A DNA stretch of 64,000 bases from Erythrocercus mccallii (taxonomy: Eukaryota > Chordata > Aves > Passeriformes > Dicruridae): assembly GCA_013397435.1 (NCBI GenBank), contig VZRG01001048.1:1-64000 (forward strand), written 5' to 3'. The first letter of the stretch is position 1. The number at the start of each line of letters is the position of its first letter. A program made the position numbers and the translations under genes. The notes under the pieces were generated by a model, which did not search any database, had not been told where the DNA came from, and was given only the letters and a program-made list of their open reading frames with translations. Shown piece after piece: positions 13,567-38,800 of this stretch.

Positions 13567-16500
13567 TCACTGGGCTTTGCCAGAACTTCCCGGATAAAAT
13601 TTGACATCTGGTGTCAGGATTAAACTTCTCTTGTCCTAAACACAGCTCACAATAAGGTCAGAATATCAACATGATCTTGTGGACAAAATGAGACATAGAT
13701 AAGGTGAGATGGCTGTGGAGACAAATCCACCATTACTAACAAATATTTTAAGAGAGAGCTTGCAGTTAGCTGTGTTAACAGCACCTACAGCCCAGTAACT
13801 CCCAAATTATGGAAACAAAGACCAGTGCAAAGACAGAGATTATATTTTGGTTGTTCAGTGGAAAAGAAATGGGACTGCTCCCACAGACTCCAAGTAATGT
13901 AGAGACATAGCCTGAAAATAACAGCTGTCAGACTGCTGTGTTTTACCCCCAGGCAGCAATGAAGCCCCACAGAGCCTCTTGCTCACTTTCCCTGCTGGGA
14001 TGGGGAACTGGAAAGGTAAAAGTGACAAAGTTCATGGGTTGAAATTAACAGTTCAACGGGTAAAGCAAAAGCTGTGCACACAAGGAAGGCAAAACAGGGA
14101 TTTATTCACCAGTTTCCATGGGCAGGCTGCTTCAGGAGAGCAAGGCTCCATCAAACCTAACAGTGACTTGAGAAGACAAACACTAGCACTCCAAATATCT
14201 CCCTCTTCCTCATTCTCCCCCCATGCTGTTTCTATGCTGAGCGTGGTCTGGGATGTTCCTTTGGCCAGTTGGGATCAGCTGTCACAGCTCTGCCCCCTCC
14301 CAGCTCCTTGTGAGGAGCAGAAAAGGCCTTGGCCGTGTGGAAGCTCTGCTCAGCAATGACTACAACATCCCTGTGTTATCAACACTGTTTCCAGCACAAC
14401 TCCCAAACAAATCCCGAGACCAGCTACTTTGAAGAAATTAACTACGTCCCACCCAAAACCAGCACACAGTCACAACAAAATAGGTACAGAAGTCTAAGTC
14501 CATAAATGAGCTAAATACTCATCTGCCACAGTGGTGAACATAAAAAGATGAAGGCAAGATTGAATATGTGAAACACAGTGGGTGAGATACCATACTTGAG
14601 AGGAAGGAGGTTAAACATGACTTCACAAAACCAGTTAATGCTCTCCTAAAGCCATGGAGCAGCTGCAAGGCAACCAAACCACAGTGACCACCACCCTTTC
14701 TCCACCTCATTCCCTGCAGCTGTAGGGAAAGCCCAGGAGGAATTAGGTTACCTTAAATGCTACACAGAGACACACCCATCCAATCCTTTTAATAACTCAA
14801 CCTTCATCACATTACATGCAATTTTCATGACATGCCTTTCTCTAAATGCCTCACATGGGACAAGGCCACAATTTTAATCACATTGGGTTTGTTACTGCAG
14901 TGTCCAATACCCCAAACAGGTGAGGTGAACATCCAAAACTCCTTAAAGGTAAGTACTGGAATGTTAACAAAAAATCCTCTGATGTAGTAGGACAAGTATG
15001 TTACAGGTAGGGAAACACCACCAGTGAGATACCAGCACAAACCAGTATTTCTACACTTTTTTTCTTCCTGCAGAAGCATATCAGGACTATCAGGTCCTTT
15101 AATGATCATCCCTGTGGATAACAGATTAACATACCTGAGGGAGTACCTCAGTCTCTGCCAGCTGGAATCACCCTCACTTTACACTCTCTGGGTCTCAGAC
15201 AAAGAGTTTCTCCCTCATCCTTGTCGTTTGAGACATAGAGTGAGCAGAGAGAGGGTGTAAACTGTTACAGAGCATGCCTTGGATTTTGGTAGCTCATTTT
15301 TTGTGGAGCTGCACAATTCATCACACTCTCAATGTTATGAAAATAACATAGCATTAAAAAACTCTTTGGAAGGTTGTGTTTCTCATTCATGTATTTGACT
15401 TCATTAAGTCATAACTTGTGACAATTTGCTATAAACTAATGAATGAACCACTAACTTGGAACATTATTCATTATCATAATGCTATTTCCTGCCTGCTTAA
15501 TTAAGCTCAGAGAATGCTCTAGCAGAAGGAAAGCAGAAGCAGACACTCTTGGGAAGTGATAAATGCTGGAGGCTGAGGGTATCCTGACAGTTTCAGCACA
15601 GCTAAACACATTGGGTTGCTCCCTAGCAAGAATAAAATACCTTAGATTGCTGGAATGCTGGAATAGGGAAATCAACTCTAGAAGCCTCTTTAACTACCAA
15701 AAATATACATGGATCCAACACTCAAATTTCCACCTGCACTGCTAACACCAGAAGAAAAAAATCTGCAATGGCCCTAATTTCTGATCTAAAAACCAAGACT
15801 AATTTTAAATGGAGGCAAGTAGACATCAGCCTACCCTTGTCAGGCATTAACAGCAGTTGCAGAACCGTCCACCAAGATTTCCAGTTTGGGTTTTTAATCA
15901 TACAGGTGGCAGGTAGTGGAGCCAAAAGGGAATGTTTTAAACTGGACACCAGAAACACTCAGAAAACACTGAAGCAAAAAACAACCAATTTCTGCTAGGA
16001 CAGACACAGCTCAAAGCAAATGACTGGAAAAAAAAATATTCTTTCCCTTTTGCCCACTAAGTAGGGCAAACACCCCCCTCCTTTCCTGCAGTTTGTCTCA
16101 CACTGGGCTGCAGCATTCCCAACCATGAACTCCACCTACAAACAGGTGCTTATTCCTACCTCAGAGACCTTACCATCTTCCCACCTCCTCTCTGGCTTGG
16201 TGCTGGTACTTTAAGAATTGTATCTTATCTAAAAAGCCGACATGAAGAGCCTTTATTACAGGCATCTGTGTGAGTACACATGCCTTGTCATAACCAGCAA
16301 GTTTACTGGAGCCTAGTTTCAGCAGGAATATGGGAGGAAAATCCCAGCTACCCCTGGCCCCTGCCTAGGGAGTGGTCAGCTAATTCCCTGCAGCTGATTG
16401 AGCCCACCCTGAAAACCTCTTTGGGAATTGGCCAACAGATTTATCGTCTGTCCTTACAGCTTTGACTGCAGCTTTAGATTGTCTGTTTTGAAAGCTGAAG

Positions 16501-16717
16501 CTGACCTTCCCTGAAGCAAGTATTTAAGGCTTGCATAACCAATGAAAAATAATTGTGGAGAATTCAAGTCCGGCTCCCATTCAATTTGCTTTATTTACAT
16601 ATAGACTGCAGTCTGGAACAAGGTGGTCAAACACCATCACACCTACATCCTGCTCTAGTAGGATTCCATTGCCCACATGTAATTTGGCGTCATAAAATTG
16701 CTTGTAATTCAATATCA

Positions 16718-16807
<90 letters not shown>

Positions 16808-17033
16808 CTATGCAAGAATAAAAATAACTTGGAAGATTATACCTATTACTATTATGTGGTGGCATCCACCATAACACTACTACATATCATGTTCCCTTCA
16901 TCATTCCTCTAAAGGTTTTGCTGTGTCTGTATTACTCCCTCTTGAACAGGTTCCTGGGCAAAATGTTACCTCTTATCAGCATTTTTCAAGTTATTCCTCT
17001 ATAAAGAAAGCCCCTTAGAGCTTTAAAATTTAC

Positions 17034-17128
17034 CTTTGAACTTTTTTTATCATTGCATTCCTCTTCATAAATTCTCTCCCATAGCTGCACAATTGTATCT
17101 CCAATTAACATTGATAGCACAGAAGAGA
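17034..17128 (-). other. Exon-like segment of unknown identity
   Basis: On the minus strand, a pyrimidine-rich acceptor (CCCTGTCTTACAG) at 17129 precedes a 95-base open segment that ends at AAAG|GTAAAT at 17034. The frame reads SSVLSMLIGDTIVQLWERI then YEEECNDKKSSK. It lies on the same strand as GATM and about 600 bases beyond its poly(A) signal. I do not recognise the peptide. It may be an exon of an adjacent gene or chance. Confidence 0.15.
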
Positions 17129-17734
17129 CTGTAAGACAGGGAAGTTTTGCATTTGGCAATTCAGACATACACATCCACTCAAGGAACATTTGTAAACATA
17201 CCTGTGAATAAAGGGCTCCCTGCAATGGTGGGAAAATATAACTGTTCCAGGAGAGATACAAACTTTGTCCTCCCTGATCTTGTGCTGAAGAAGACTTAGA
17301 GAGAATCCCACATTGTTCCTAAAAGGTCCTTGCTTTTGTAGGCTGGAGCAGGCCCCAGGCATTTACTGTTTAACCCTTACTGTATCTTATGGAGTACCTT
17401 ACCCAAGTGTAGCTCCCTTGCAACTTAACATGGAAAAGGACTGGCTAATTGGCTACTTTATGGTCAGTGAGTCAGGTCTGAGAACATCCCAAAAATATTC
17501 ATAGCACCAGATCCCGCTCTGTCCCAAAATGATGGTAGTAACACTTCCTCAGGTCAGTGCATTCCTGCTGCTGTGTGTCTACAATCTGTGCTCAGACACT
17601 GCTGCTGATATTGAACAGGGAGCTTCTGCTCAAATGGAACAAGTTCTCTGCCTTTCATGTTGAAGGAAAGATGACTTAAGAGACAAGTCTGTTCCAGATA
17701 TTTCATACTTACACATTAATGGAAGGGCAGCAAA

Positions 17735-18636
17735 TTGAGAATGCAAAAACTTTATTAGCATAAAAAGTACATATTCAGGAATCAAAACTCAAATTCCTCC
17801 ATAGCACAGGCACATTTGATACATATTTCTGTATCTGCTACAGCTGAAAGGAGTCTGGGTTGCAATATGTCAGAAGGTTGGGGGGGAGTTACTGTTGGGT
17901 TTTTCTTTTGTGCCTCTTTTTAAGTTATGTAAACAACTCAGAGTGAAACCTGTACTAGCAGAATATTAGCTATCATTTGTACACTTAAAAGTTAAATAAA
18001 ACCCAATTTCAGCAATACAAAAAGCAATATAAAAAAGTACTCAGGTGCATGGCATGCATCAGAAGAACATGGCAAGTGAACATCTTAAAAGTTACATCAT
18101 ACTAAAAATTCTCTGTAAGTATCTGTATGGCTAGAGATGAAAAACATGATAAAATTACTTGGTTCCCTAAGAGATCTATACAGTTGCATCTATTTCAACT
18201 TCATTAAACATGAATATATTAGAACGATGAAGTGGTTAAAAGGAGTAAGAAAAGTTTACTCAAGTTTCACATTTCAAGCTGCCTATTTGATAAGGTAACT
18301 AGACAGAGGTAGATATCCAGTATTAACGGCCAAGCTATTCTAACAAGACCTTTTAGCTATCTTGTCAAGCTTTTACATTCAAAGCCAATGTGAAAAGGCT
18401 TCACAGATGAAGGATGTCTTTCAAAAAGGCAGCCAGAAAACCTGTATTGCTGATGGAAGAAGTTTCAATTATCCTACTGAAAGTGAAGGGTATTTAAGAA
18501 TAAAACATTACCCAGACCATTATGACACCACTTATCAAGCACTAGAGCTCATGCAGTCATTTTAACAAGAGTGACAGTGATTTGCTCATTTGCTATGCCT
18601 ATTTTAGAAGCTGGACCATTGCTATTGGGCTCACTG
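17735..18636 (-). other. GATM: GATM 3' untranslated region
   Basis: This noncoding stretch runs from the GATM stop codon to just past the first canonical AATAAA on the minus strand. Its length of about 0.9 kb is reasonable for this gene. The exact cleavage site cannot be seen; it should lie 10-30 bases below 17751. Confidence 0.65.
17751..17756 (-). terminator. Poly(A) signal AATAAA for GATM
   Basis: TTTATT on the plus strand reads AATAAA on the minus strand, about 0.88 kb downstream of the GATM stop. It is followed by sequence compatible with cleavage near 17725-17740. No better hexamer was noticed between it and the stop. Confidence 0.65.
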
Positions 18637-30532
<11,896 letters not shown>

Positions 30533-30557
30533 CTCCGCCGGCCGGACACGACGGCAC

Positions 30558-30845
30558 NNNNNNNNNNNNNNNNNNNNNNNNNNNNNNNNNNNNNNNNNNN
30601 NNNNNNNNNNNNNNNNNNNNNNNNNNNNNNNNNNNNNNNNNNNNNNNNNNNNNNNNNNNNNNNNNNNNNNNNNNNNNNNNNNNNNNNNNNNNNNNNNNNN
30701 NNNNNNNNNNNNNNNNNNNNNNNNNNNNNNNNNNNNNNNNNNNNNNNNNNNNNNNNNNNNNNNNNNNNNNNNNNNNNNNNNNNNNNNNNNNNNNNNNNNN
30801 NNNNNNNNNNNNNNNNNNNNNNNNNNNNNNNNNNNNNNNNNNNNN
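30558..30845. other. Assembly gap (288 N) in the GATM 5' region
   Basis: An unbroken run of N begins 25 bases upstream of the GATM start codon. It is flanked on both sides by very GC-rich DNA, and on the right by a GC-rich tandem repeat. Such gaps usually mark sequence that could not be read or assembled, so the true length is unknown. Confidence 0.99.
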
Positions 30846-30995
30846 CTCCCGCTCCGGCTCCCCCGCTCCCGCGGTCCGGCTCCCGCAGGGTTGCCCGGCT
30901 CTCCCGCTCCCGGTCCGGCTCCCCCGGCGCTGCCCGGCTCCCCTCCGGGTCCGGTGCCCCCGGCGCTGCCCGGTCCGGCTCCCCCGGCAGTCCCG
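30846..30995. repeat. GC-rich degenerate tandem repeat
   Basis: Units built from CGGTCCGGCTCCCCCGGC and GCTGCCCGG recur. The 18-mer CGGTCCGGCTCCCCCGGC is exact at 30911-30928 and 30971-30988, and CCCCCGGCGCTGCCCGG is exact at 30921-30937 and 30957-30973. The array starts at the edge of the gap and may extend into it. Confidence 0.8.
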
Positions 30996-31572
30996 AGGGA
31001 GCAGCAGCTGGAGCGGCCGGGCTCGGAGACAGCCCCGGGACACACGGCCCCAGAGCTGACCAACTCCAGCGCACCTGGATTTCTTTTCCACGAAGGGCTC
31101 TTCAGCAGCAACCTGGCTTGGAAAAAGTCACGTTTTAAAATTTTTCTCTAAAACGTGTACTGAAAGTACAGTTTAATACCTTTTTTTACTCATCAAGTAC
31201 ACATATTCTTCATTAAGCCTGTAGTCAACAAATTCAACTTTACCAAAAATTCCAATATTTCATACGTTAACAATTCAGATCTTTAGACTACAACTTAAAG
31301 AGTTTGTGATTCACCTAAAAATATTTGTATTCTTTAGTTATTGAAGGGGCATTTCAGAATATCCCAAATAATTTCAAATTCTGGCTTCTCAAAATCCATA
31401 TTGTGATATGATGAAAAGTCATCCTAAAATTAAAACCTACACTGGTAATCTCCTAGTAGACGTGTACATAAGTTTCCCTGCAAAACCTCTCCATGATAAA
31501 ATCAACAGACTTATCTTCTCAACAGAAACCGTCTACAACAAGAAATGTGGTTGAAACCAGCTCTACTCATAT

Positions 31573-31901
31573 TTAGTATATCCCACTTAGCCTATTCTTC
31601 ATTTTCTTTACTTTGGACATAAGTTCACTTTTAAAAATTTTTGCTTTGCCAAGTAAAAAGCAGACATAGCGAAAATCAGTCTTATCCAAATTATTCTGCT
31701 TAAACTTGTAAAATCTGTCTCTTTCTTCCAACATGATTTTTGGTTCTGCCTTTATCATCCATGCAGTGCCTTGCTCAATACTCCTCCAGCCTATCCTCTC
31801 CTCTACAGAGTTCCCACAGTGGGGCACAGCTTGAACAGACACAATATTTAACATGATTTCTACATGCATGATTGCAGTGCTGGTGAACCTGGCACACATA
31901 T
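31573..31901 (-). other. Unassigned 108-codon open frame behind an acceptor-like site
   Basis: On the minus strand, CCTTTTTCTCCTATAG is followed directly by ATATG and an open frame that begins MCARFTSTAIMHVEIMLNIV and ends NRLSGIY-stop. The frame is lysine-rich and has no signal peptide, membrane segment or familiar domain. A good pyrimidine tract makes it look like a terminal exon, but AT-rich DNA can give this by chance. I do not recognise it. Confidence 0.15.
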
Positions 31902-34900
31902 CTATAGGAGAAAAAGGTAAACATCACCAGTGTTTACATATATTAAAACATAAGCTATGATCTTGGAATACAGCAAATCAGCCACAGTTTTAACATGCCT
32001 TAGATACACAAATAACCATGTTTTATTCTGCTAGGTAATTATTCATTCAGCAGTTTGTCTTTTTGGCACATGTAAACACTACACCTTCCCAGGACAAATA
32101 ACAGTGTGAGTTCTCCATAAGTTTACACAGTTTTCAGAGAAAAGCTGATTATTTTAATTGGCATAATACCAAGTATGCATTACCCAGTTTCATACAACTG
32201 CAGAACTTTCTCATAACTCAGATTGTTAGGACTCATTTGTAACCTAATCGCATCAAACACTATTCTTGCTCCAAAAAGTATACCAGGACTATTTTTTCAA
32301 GTTTCAAAAAGAAATTTTCTTGATGCTATTTAATTTTTAGTTACCAATTTTTGTCATCTAATAAAAAAAACATAACAAATAAACAAAAACCCCATGAAGT
32401 TTATGCTAGTTCTGCTCCAATTCTTGCTTTATGATTCAGTTGATTTTGCTAAGGTCACTCTACTCACATTGACCTTCTAAAAAAATTAATGATTGGCTTG
32501 TGGCTAAATCCAAAGGTCTTTCTTCCTTTTCTGTCCTATTCAACTTATCAGCTAGTTTTGGACCTTTGAATCATTCTTTATCAACTCAGTTTACATAGTT
32601 TTTCTGACTCTGCACAACACTTCTTTCCCCACTTACTACATAGGTCTGATGCTTTATAGAGTCCTCACCATCACTGCCACAAGTTTTTGCTGAATGTTTT
32701 AACATTTTTTAAATTTTTCTTGTGGGTTGCATTTTTTCTGCTCAGAATTCTTTTTAGTGAAAACATTCTTTCCCATATCTCATCGGTCTCTTTTTTCCTT
32801 TTTTAGGGGTAGCTCTCTAAGTACAATCAAAACAGAATTTTTTTTTTTCCTTTTTCTAACTGGCACATTAGCAGTCTGACCATGCAGCCTTTAGTCATGG
32901 TAAATAACATTTTCCTCCCAGCCTTTATACCACTCATCTGATCCCCAGACTGCCCCAACCATCTACAATGCACCCTAGAGGTATCACTATGCTTCTGTCC
33001 TCACTTGACCGTCTTCTGGATCACTGGAAAAAAACCCTCATTTGTCTCCTTAAGCAGTTACTTATTGTTTCTTTGCTTACATCTTTTTATTCCTTAACAT
33101 CCAATACAGGCATCATCAGTTTGTCATTCCTTACAGTTCCCTCTGGCATCAAACAAAAGTCCTCTTGCTTTTTGTATAGTAGGCAGCTCTTTATTCCTCT
33201 GCTTCTACAAGAAGGACTTGATGTAGCAGTGTACCTTTTAATAGAGACATAAATCAAGGAGCACAACACCCGTAATGATTATTCAAATTTAGAGAAAGAC
33301 AAGTTCATTCATTCAAATAAAGAAGTTTATGTAAACATGTGGTTGTCTAAGCAGGAACGAAGCTTTTTGGATCAAAAATCTTTTTATAAAGATCACATGG
33401 TTAGTTTTATTACACAAAATTGCTAGAATCATTGTAACACCTTGAAAGCTCACCTCACTAACCAAAAGCTTGCCAATTATTTTTAAATTATGTGCTGATC
33501 TAGTAAAGATACTTTTTTCTTCTGCAATCCTCACCTTAGTATGGAATTTTAACTTGAAAGAGAAGAAAGAGCTTCACAGTGCTATTGCTGAGATTTAGCC
33601 TATGAATTTTAATTAGCAAGTTGTGATTTGTTGTTTTTTTTAATGGGGTTCTATACATGTTTTGTAATAGTCTATCCATCATTTTTGAATGACACAAGGT
33701 GCCTTGAATAGCTTATATAAAACCACCTCATTCTGACAACTAGGTAATGCATTTAAAACAGTGTAGTTCCAGCTACTGAAGAGCAACATTGTGACCCAAC
33801 AGCATGAGAGAATAAGATACTAAGTAGTAAAAATCTAGTTTAAAACTACAGAACTAGAAAAAGCAACATGAGACATAGCAGAGAGAAGTCCTCCTTGGCA
33901 ACAAAACTAGAGTTACTGAAGTTCAAAGTATAAAGTCATCTATGTTTTAGGACAATATCTTGTCTTAGCTTCACCTATCTTATCTCTAACACATCTCTCT
34001 TAGAGAAACAGAAGTGTCAATGGATTTTACTACTGCTTAGATGAGAATTCTCATCTGCCCAGAACTGAGGTTCCCAATTGTTGTTTAGATTTGTAGTGTG
34101 GTACAGTAACACGTGTGACTTGGGAGATATGATTTTTAAGGCTAAGGAACAGCTTACCCTTTCTTACCAGTATTTCTGCTATATTAATGATTTTTTAAGA
34201 GTTGCAAAATCTAGTGTGAGCTAGTCTTAACATTTACATCTACTCAACATTTTTTATGTTACTTACAGAAACTTAATCTGCTCAAAAATACAAATGTAAG
34301 AGACTTCAGTTCCTTCCTTCTGCTGCCTTGTCAAGGATATTGCTTGCTAAATTCCAAGACTATCGCTCCCAGGAAGAGAATTTGGCCGAGCAAATCTTAT
34401 CTGTGAGAAACAACAGAGAAGAATCCAGTATGCTTCTTAGAAAGCAAGCTTTAAACTTCCTGAAGTTCAAAAGTCTAAACTGACCCAAGTGGAAAGAATA
34501 AATGCACCTCAAAATATTAAAATTACTTTTTCCTCCCTCCATTAAGCTCATAATTTTGTAGCTAACTCTGAACTCTAAAAACAGTCAAAATATTGTTATA
34601 CACAATTAAAACAATTTCCCTAATTTAAACTATCTAACTTGTGACTTCTTATAGAGCTAAAGAAGTGCACTATTGTCAAAGTACTTTGTAGGATATTTCT
34701 GTTTTAATTTAATAATATAAATCTTCCTTTAGCATTCTTCACACTCAAAAGATATAATTAAATGTATCCAACTAAACAAGATACATATATAAAATAGCAG
34801 GAAATTCTTTCTCCCTAATCCCAGCTTCACCAAACCCCATTTAATCTTTACACTTCTTAACAAACTCCACATGGCTTCTGCCTATGTATCTTTAGTAGTT

Positions 34901-35694
34901 ATTGAAGGATCCTGTAATTTTCCCCAAGTACCAGCTCAGGATATTTCTTGGAAGATTTTCTGTTTCTTCTTATCAGGACATCTTCCCTGTGTGACATGCT
35001 AATGCCAAATTGTCCATCAAGACTGGACACAATCTGCTGCAGTGGAGTTTTGACTAGAGAATGAAACACTCCTATGAGCACAAGAACTAAGATGAAACAG
35101 ATCTCCTATATTTTTGCACAATTCATATGGTAAATGCTAAATCATAAACATAAACTTTTATTTACTGTATTTGCATTTACTACAGTCACAGATGAGAATT
35201 TATAAGGAATCTCCATTATGTGGACACACTGGTATCTAGTAGCTCTGCCCCTTTTTGCCAGGGCATTGGAGGGATATCTTTATTCCTGTCCAGCTAGCTA
35301 TTATCATGAAACTCACAGAAACCTAATACCATTGAGACCCATGACCCTTTCCCAAATGTGCCTGAAAGTAGCCAGCAGGTTCAAGTTGCAGGGAGGGGAA
35401 GGAGAGAACAGACACATATAGATGCACATACGCAACCCGTGGCCGTGTAACCTCATGTTCTTGGAAGCAAGGCCAAAACCCTCCTCGTCTTTAAGAAATC
35501 AAACCTCCTTTGGTGAAAGCAGATGACTTCTGTAGATGTTTTCTACAGGAAACGTAGGTAGCAATAGATCAAATTTTTGTAAGATTGTAAGTGTTGGCTT
35601 GAGGAAATTCTTAGCGCATTATTTTATTTAAGCAAACATTGCTCTTCATATCTATTTGTTAAAATGTCTTTAAAAATTAACGGCAAAATGCAAT

Positions 35695-35830
35695 CAAAAA
35701 TGCATTGCAACGTACATAATATAAAATATCAATATTATATGATAATATGCTTTGTACTGAATTTCAAGCGTGTCTGATAACTTAAATATTTTAATAATTT
35801 AATTTTTAATATTTTTAATAATTTAACTCC
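35695..35830. repeat. AT-rich low-complexity stretch
   Basis: Interspersed AATATTTTAAT, TAATTTAAT and ATAATAT words with almost no G or C, and repeated TTTTTAATATTTTTAAT-like units. No gene or element is visible. Confidence 0.7.
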
Positions 35831-38800
35831 TTTTTTGGGAGCCAAGTAGCTGGAATACTAAAAGAATATAGAGAAATACAGTTAGGTAGCCCCACCCAAT
35901 GTAAGGCTCAGTATATGAGCCACGGAAACAGAACAGGTAGTAGAGATGCATAAACATGAAGGGCAGAACATTAGTCTGTGAGGAGATAAAAGTTGCAATG
36001 AAATAGAAAACACAATGACAGAGCTATAGTGAGATAATTGTTAGGCTAAATTTTTGGCTTAAAAGTACTAAAAAAAAGGTTTGGAACTTTGAGCAAATAA
36101 AATAGGTCTTGTTGACTGAATCTACCTGATTTCAGGAAGATAAGAGTTTCCACTATCCTTCTGACCAATCATAAACTATGTTATATCAAAGAAATGACTG
36201 ACTTAATAATTAATTTCTTTTCCTCCCTGAGTTTGCAGAAATTTACACTCTGATTAGCTGCATTGTATGTGCATATAAAGATAAGTTTCAGCATACATAT
36301 AAATACCTGGTTTAATTTTAGATGTCACTAGATGTTTAGATATTTCTGTTATAGAAAGGTGACAGAGCTGAATGAAGTTCTATGAAGGCAAAGGATTTGG
36401 TGGCCATAATCCCTGACATTTTACCCTCTGTCTTTTGCAGAGGCAGTGCAGTGCTGACTACTGAAAAATGCTGGAGGTTCATGCAGCAAGAGGCACATCA
36501 CTTGGTGGGATAGATTTCGTTCAGCCCAGTATTTCCATGTATACTGTAACACGATCTGCCAACATATTCTAGGGTCAGTACCGTGACAATACTTTCTCTC
36601 AGGGCTGCCAAGTGAACTTCATGGCTCTAGGACATTTGAAATTTCTTTAATCTCAAATATATGGTCTTGAAACACAGCTCATTGTACATAAGCATTTAAA
36701 AGCTGAAAACCACTTCACATCTTTCTTGAAGAATATTCATAGAAATTGTTAACATAGCTTTGCTGTGCCCCTGAAATAACAACTGCATTCAGTTTTCTGC
36801 TCACTCACACTAGAGTTAGAATTGCAGCCATATCACATTATACAAATTCTAGCTCCTTTAGCCATTGTGTGAGTGGCAACTGCAAGCAAGCCACTGACCT
36901 TGTAATTTGAGGGGACTTATTCATGTGAAATAGGCTGAAGTACTCTTACACTAAACCTGAGGGCAGAGCTCATCTTTTCAGTTTGCTGCTGCCCAGGCAA
37001 TAAGGCTGTGAGAGCAAAGCCTCTTCCCCCACACCTCTTTCTAAGAAAACACTGTTCTTTGATAAGCACATCCTGTCATTTGATGCTGTTGTTGGCAGCA
37101 CCTTGAACATTGCTCATACTGTACTGCCTTTGAAAAGTTTGTTGAGTATAATCTTGCCTTGATGGTAAGATAGCAACAATTATATACAATAATTATACAA
37201 GGAGGATTTGATTTGAGTGTCTCCTTCAGAGGATTTAAGAAATTCATGGGTGTTTTATGCTGAATCTGAATCAAGCTTAAGTTAGTGGTGAAAAAAAAAC
37301 AAACCACTGGATTTGGACACATGGATGTCAATTACTCTTTCATCATAAATTTAAAAAATGGGAAAGTCAAAATTTGGTGGAAATGAATACTTTTAAATTC
37401 TCAGCTAAGCTTTCTGCTTAATTCTTACCCTTTCATGTCCCCATGGTGACTCCAGTTCTCGACAGGTAAGTTCTCAGCAGAGGAGAGAGCCAAGAGCTTG
37501 CTGTGGCTGGGTTACCTGTACTAACCCAGCTAACTGAACTCTGAGCTAGCTCTGCTGCTTCACTCTGTGTCTGTAATGAACCAACAGAATTCAGAATCTA
37601 TTCATGGGATGGAATTATTTTCTCAACTTCATGAAAGAGAATTGAGAAAAGGCTCCTCTAGGAGGTTCTCTATGAGGAAAGAAGATAATTCCTGAGCTTT
37701 GACAGCTCCCTCCTCTGATCCTAGGGAGCACATCTGTTCTGATGAAACCCAACCATGTCTATCCAAGAAACATGAGGATGGGCTCAGTGCCAAGAATTTA
37801 GTTACCATCCAGCACCAGGACTCTCTCACATGTTGCTGCAGAATATAAAAATTTTGTTCCTAGAATTTCATAGCTGTTGCTTCTAACACCTCTGCAACAG
37901 AAAGATGAGTCTCACTGTGACTCAGACAACTTCACCTAGAATTTCTTTAGCCAGTCATAAAAGAGTAGAGAGCTAAATCTAAGCTCACCATTCAACCCAA
38001 AATAGTTGAAGAATTTTAGTTTCAATAGACTAGAAACAACATGGTATCAAGGATACCATCCTCTGACCGGTGGTCTAAATGCCAGATCATGCCATGGAGT
38101 AGCTGAGATCCATAGTTAGTAAATGCATACATAGTATTGTTATTTTATGCTACCCCAGTCACACAGCTCTCATCTTCTGTGGAGTGTAGCAGATCTGTGT
38201 GTCTCCACTTTTAACACACAAATCTGTACTGTCTATATGGTTTTGTTTAATGAGTCATGACATGTTTATTCCCAGCCATGTTGCACCATTTTATCTTTCC
38301 AAAACAATGTCATTAACATAAAGGAACAGAAAAGAGCTTGTAATAGAATGCAGCAAAGGCACCCTGTAACATCTGAACGTCTAGATTTTAGGAGGGACCT
38401 GGGTAATCCACTAGACCACACTTCTTTGGAAATTCTAGTCACAGGAGTGACTCCTTTTGAAGGAGACTTTTTTCGAGGTTGGTTGCAAAGTATTCCAGTG
38501 GTGCCAAATCAGCTGCAACTGGATCAGCAAGTCAACTCACCTGGCAGACCTAGAAATCCTGATGCATTACAGATTTGTGAGCATCATCCCTCAGAAGTGG
38601 TGAAAGGTGTGGAAAAATACCAATAAACTGCTGATGTAAGCACAGTTTCAGTAGTGCCAGAGCATGTATGTACTGACCTTCATCTCCTGAACCCCTGCCA
38701 GGCACGGAGGGTGCAAATGGAATGGCTTGAACTCTGCTGTGAGTAGGTTTGGTGATTTATCTCTGCACAGACTATGAACCTGGTTCTTACATTTGCAAAA

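Noticed and set aside
13979..14359. 126-codon plus-strand frame
   Set aside because: No recognisable motif and no supporting splice signals. Its length is within what a GC-richer stretch gives by chance.
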